A stretch of DNA of 64,000 bases from Paraburkholderia sp. CNPSo 3274 (GTDB lineage: Bacteria > Pseudomonadota > Gammaproteobacteria > Burkholderiales > Burkholderiaceae), in NCBI RefSeq assembly GCF_024206475.1, contig NZ_JAMBPR010000043.1:1-64000 (forward strand), in the 5' to 3' direction. This document shows positions 61,714-64,000 of the stretch, in pieces. Positions within the stretch are counted from its first letter, which is position 1; each line of letters begins with the position of its first letter. A program made the position numbers and the translations under genes. Below the pieces are notes generated by a model. The model had not been told where the DNA came from. It saw only the letters and a program-made list of their open reading frames with translations, and ran no database searches.

Positions 61714-62865
61714 TTACAGCGTTTCCTCTGTTCCGAGAATCACCGTGGCCTGGCTCGAGAGCACGCCGCCGTTGCCGTGCGCGATGGCCAGCTTCGCACC
61801 GGGGATCTGGCGCTCGCCGGCACGGCCCGTCAATTGCCGCATCGACTCTTCGATCAGGAAAAGCCCGTACATGCCCGGGTGAACGCAGGACAAGCCGCCG
61901 CCATTCGTATTCACCGCGAGTCGGCCGCCCGGCGCGATGGCGCCGTCCGAAACGAAGCGGCCGCCTTCGCCCTTGGGGCAAAAGCCGAGGTCTTCGAGGA
62001 ACAGAATCGTGTTGATCGTGAAAGCGTCGTAGAGCATCGCGACATCGATGTCGCCAGCCTTCACGCCCGCCATTTCATAAGCACGCCGGCCCGATTGCGC
62101 CGCAGCGGTCACCGTGAGATCAGGCATGCTGGCGATCTCGCGGTGCGACGTGGCCGAGGCCGCGCCGAGCAGATACACGGGCTGGTCGGTCAGGTCGCGG
62201 GCGCGGTCGGCGCGCACCATGACCACGGCCGCTGCACCATCTGTCACGAGGCAACAATCGCGCACGGAAAGCGGGTCGGACACGAGACGCGCACCCATCA
62301 CGTCCTCGATCGACAAGGGCGTGCGCATGTACGCATCCGGATTGAGCTGCGCCCACTTGCGCGCGGCAACGGCCACCTCGGCCAGATGTTCGCGCTTCGT
62401 GCCGTACTGGTGCATATGCCGCGCCGCAGCAAGCGCATAGGACGACACCGGATTCATCGGCTTATACGGGCTCTCCCACGGCGAGGGACGCGACGACTGC
62501 ACGAGCTTGCCTGCCGCGCTGCGCTGATTGCTGCCATAGGCGATCAACGCAACGTCGATTTGTCCCGTGCACAACGCCATCGCGGCAGTGTGTGCGTAGA
62601 TCTCGAACGCCGAACCACCGCTTCGGTTGTTGTCGGTGAACTTCGGGTTAATACCGAGATATTCGGCGAACGTGAGACCCGAGAGCATGTCATCCGGCGT
62701 GCACACGAATAGCCCGTCGACATCGCCAGGGGTAAGCCCTACCTGGGCCAGCGCATCGACCGACGCGCGCGCAGCAAGGTCCATCGACGACAAGCCAGGT
62801 GCTTCCCCAATCCCAAAAGTGGCGCCTGCCACCAGTGCGGTACGCCCGCGCAAATTGAATTCCAT
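61714..62865 (-). CDS. thiolase-fold lipid-transfer-type protein, Ltp2-like (probable aldolase)
   Basis: A 383-residue SCP-x thiolase-like protein: GDVDGLFVCTPDD, LGINPKFTDNNRSGGSAFE, DGAAAVVMVRA, LYDAFTINTILFLEDLG, NTNGGGLSCVHPGMYG. At the nucleophile position the usual Cys is absent (RSGGS), and the second catalytic Cys near the C-terminus is absent too (GGVLSSQA). Ltp2/Sal1 enzymes of steroid pathways share this loss and act as retro-aldolases on 3-hydroxyacyl-CoA, with a DUF35 partner; here a DUF35 gene is directly upstream. Aldolytic removal of a side chain is therefore the best prediction. Confidence 0.87.
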   Translation of the reverse strand: MEFNLRGRTALVAGATFGIGEAPGLSSMDLAARASVDALAQVGLTPGDVDGLFVCTPDDMLSGLTFAEYLGINPKFTDNNRSGGSAFEIYAHTAAMALCTGQIDVALIAYGSNQRSAAGKLVQSSRPSPWESPYKPMNPVSSYALAAARHMHQYGTKREHLAEVAVAARKWAQLNPDAYMRTPLSIEDVMGARLVSDPLSVRDCCLVTDGAAAVVMVRADRARDLTDQPVYLLGAASATSHREIASMPDLTVTAAAQSGRRAYEMAGVKAGDIDVAMLYDAFTINTILFLEDLGFCPKGEGGRFVSDGAIAPGGRLAVNTNGGGLSCVHPGMYGLFLIEESMRQLTGRAGERQIPGAKLAIAHGNGGVLSSQATVILGTEETL

Positions 62866-62925
62866 TCGATCTACCTTTCAATCGGTGCGACCGGCTCTTG
62901 ACGGCCGGCTGCGGGTTAGCGGGCG

Positions 62926-63291
62926 TCAGGCTGGTTCGAACACAAGCAGTGCCGCATCCCCCCGGTAGACGATCTTCGCCTGCACGGGCATGCCAATGCG
63001 CACGGCGTCCGGCTCGATGCCCTCCACACAGCTGAGCATGCGCACACCTTCTTCCAGGTCGATCACTGCGACGTTGTAGCTCGGCGTGGGCGACTTCTGG
63101 CGCACGACCGTAGTGGAATAAACCGTGCCTTTCCCACCGGCCTCGACCCACTCCAGATCGCGCGCCCCGCTAACCGGCTCGGCAACGCGCGGATAGAACA
63201 CATAGCGGCCGCTGCTGCGGCTGCGCTGGATCATCAAGCGGCCCTCGGCCAGAAACTTCTGATAGTCGACTTCAGGACAAAGAGAGTCCAT
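62926..63291 (-). CDS. DUF35 OB-fold protein, partner of the Ltp2-like enzyme
   Basis: A 121-residue OB-fold DUF35 protein: WVEAGGKGTVYSTTVVRQ, YNVAVIDLEEGVRMLS, IGMPVQAKIVY. The N-terminal zinc ribbon seen in most DUF35 proteins is present in outline (LMIQRSRSSGRYVFYPR) but its cysteines are replaced, mainly by Ser, so no zinc can bind there. ATG 63291 has GGAGGAG with 6-base spacing; ATG 63306, also with a good site, would add 5 residues. It heads the 15-gene leftward operon, its promoter being at 63371-63414. Confidence 0.85.
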   Translation of the reverse strand: MDSLCPEVDYQKFLAEGRLMIQRSRSSGRYVFYPRVAEPVSGARDLEWVEAGGKGTVYSTTVVRQKSPTPSYNVAVIDLEEGVRMLSCVEGIEPDAVRIGMPVQAKIVYRGDAALLVFEPA

Positions 63292-63370
63292 TCCCCGCTC
63301 CTCCATATCGTTTTGCCTCCGGCTCCCGCGAATCGAGCCACTACGTCGGGCCAAAATGGGACAAATAACC

Positions 63371-63414
63371 GAACACTGTTCTAAATATTAAACGCATCGG
63401 AAGCGTGCTGTCAA
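63371..63414 (-). promoter_or_regulatory. promoter and operator of the 15-gene operon
   Basis: Minus strand: TTGACA (63414-63409), 18-base spacer, TAATAT (63390-63385), 3 bases, operator GAACAGTGTTC (63381-63371), a perfect GAAC-N3-GTTC dyad. Same geometry as the etfBA promoter. Confidence 0.72.
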
Positions 63415-63517
63415 CGTCGGAAAAGCCCTGCCATGCCCCGCTGCACAAGGCTGACACTACATCCCGGCGAATTCTCGGGCGCACCTCGGACAAACCCGCG
63501 GCAGCCGGTTTCAGCGC

Positions 63518-63561
63518 TTGACGGCCCCCAAGTCCATCGTTTACTTTATCGAACATTGTTC
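63518..63561 (+). promoter_or_regulatory. promoter and operator of the rightward acyl-CoA dehydrogenase gene
   Basis: TTGACG (63518-63523), 18-base spacer, TACTTT (63542-63547), 3 bases, operator GAACATTGTTC (63551-63561), identical on the coding strand to the etfBA operator. The -10 is weak but spacing equals that of the other members. With the site at 63371 the 384-base gap between the divergent genes (63292-63674) is explained; I see no gene in it. Confidence 0.65.
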
Positions 63562-63674
63562 AATAATCTGAAGACGTCGGGGTGATTCGGGAGTGGTCAG
63601 CGGGGGCGACGATTCCCCACTCCGAAAGACGAATCCGGGCACGGCCTGGAAAACCGCTAGCAAGAGAGAGCGAA

Positions 63675-64000
63675 GTGACATACGAACTAACAGACGACCA
63701 GGTTCAAATCCGCGACCTCATCCGTCGCGTCGCACGGGAGCGCGTGGCGCCGCGCGCCGACGAGATCGACCGTACGGCCGAGTATCCGCACGACATGTAC
63801 GCACTACTTAAGGAACTGGGCCTCTTCACGTTGCCGTTTCCCGAAGCGTATGGCGGCGCCGGCAGCGTGATGTCGTCGTGTATCGCAGTCGAGGAGTTCG
63901 GGCGGGTTTGCTACAACACCGGCTATTTGCTGGTCGTGCAATGGACGCCCTTCGGCGCCATTCTCGAAGGCGGCACCGACGAGCAAAAAGCACGCCTTCT
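63675..64000 (+). CDS. acyl-CoA dehydrogenase, N-terminal part (runs off window)
   Basis: A GTG start at 63675, 4 bases after GAGAGAG, opens a frame that continues past the window end (108 full codons seen). YELTDDQVQIRDLIRRVA, ERVAPRADEIDRTAEYP and LGLFTLPFPEAYGGAGS are the N-terminal helical domain of a conventional ACAD. No catalytic residues are reached. It is the first gene rightward of the operator at 63551, so likely part of the same regulon. Confidence 0.85.
   Translation, partial: MTYELTDDQVQIRDLIRRVARERVAPRADEIDRTAEYPHDMYALLKELGLFTLPFPEAYGGAGSVMSSCIAVEEFGRVCYNTGYLLVVQWTPFGAILEGGTDEQKARL

Overview
ORGANISM AND OVERALL CHARACTER. The window is GC-rich, densely packed DNA of a Gram-negative bacterium. 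Codon use, clear GGAG-type ribosome binding sites and the protein families present suggest a betaproteobacterium of the Burkholderiales (Paraburkholderia/Caballeronia/Burkholderia-like); this is inference, because there is no rRNA or tRNA here. Nearly the whole window is one catabolic supercluster devoted to CoA-thioester chemistry on a large, hydrophobic, probably alicyclic substrate (terpenoid- or steroid-like). I recognise no transposase, integrase, tRNA, rRNA or CRISPR array.

LAYOUT. 1-305: 5'-less remnant of a transhydrogenase beta gene (pntB), probably marking a rearrangement boundary. 374-2458 (-): CoA transferase and crotonase. 2679-8276 (+): enoyl-CoA hydratase, nitronate-monooxygenase-like flavoprotein, CaiB transferase, family I CoA transferase, thiolase. 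8326-9732 (-): rubredoxin and a CYP101-type P450. 9887-10792 (+): SDR. 10868-16967 (-): CitE-type lyase, mesaconyl-C4-CoA-hydratase-like MaoC protein, beta-lactamase-fold hydrolase, an internally deleted crotonase, GMC oxidoreductase and a second P450. 17134-20362 (+): TetR regulator, putidaredoxin-reductase-like protein, putidaredoxin-like ferredoxin, 3alpha-HSD/carbonyl-reductase-like SDR. 20385-33741 (-): 13 genes running from a Rieske oxygenase and a KstD-like flavoprotein through a split 2-oxoacid dehydrogenase, an acyl-CoA ligase, two crotonases and a heteromeric acyl-CoA dehydrogenase (ACAD) pair to an SDR and a SnoaL-like protein. 33928-35612 (-): etfB-etfA. 35750-37575 (+): MDR oxidoreductase and SDR. 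37705-45961 (-): envelope operon (DUF1302 porin, two DUF1329 paralogues, YCF48-like protein, RND/MMPL pump). 46.0-47.3 kb: sparsely coding, with one small gene and large dyads. 47332-47991 (+): second TetR. 48058-63291 (-): 15-gene operon with DUF35 protein, Ltp2-like thiolase/aldolase, three tandem crotonases, SDR, AMACR-type racemase, two ACAD pairs, a single ACAD, crotonase, MaoC hydratase and a third P450. 63675-64000 (+): start of another ACAD.

HOW THE PARTS FIT. The envelope operon probably brings a hydrophobic substrate across the outer membrane. P450s fed by ferredoxin/reductase, together with the Rieske protein, would oxygenate it; SDRs, GMC, MDR and KstD-like enzymes would oxidise alcohols and desaturate rings. 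Ligase and CoA transferases activate carboxylates; the racemase sets alpha-methyl stereochemistry; ACADs (electrons to EtfAB), hydratases and thiolase/aldolase shorten side chains and opened rings; the 2-oxoacid dehydrogenase and CitE/Meh pair would finish short branched fragments. The gene set resembles bacterial steroid side-chain degradation (ChsE, ChsH, Ltp2, Mcr types), but ring-aromatisation genes (hsaABCD type) are absent from this window, so the substrate is open.

REGULATION. The most striking non-coding signal is a recurrent operator, GAAC-N3-GTTC, found at least nine times in front of transcription units on both strands. In five promoters it lies exactly 3 nt downstream of the -10 box of a TTGACA-type promoter. 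It also covers the divergent tetR/P450 promoters at 17.03-17.08 kb, making the TetR at 17134 the obvious candidate regulator.
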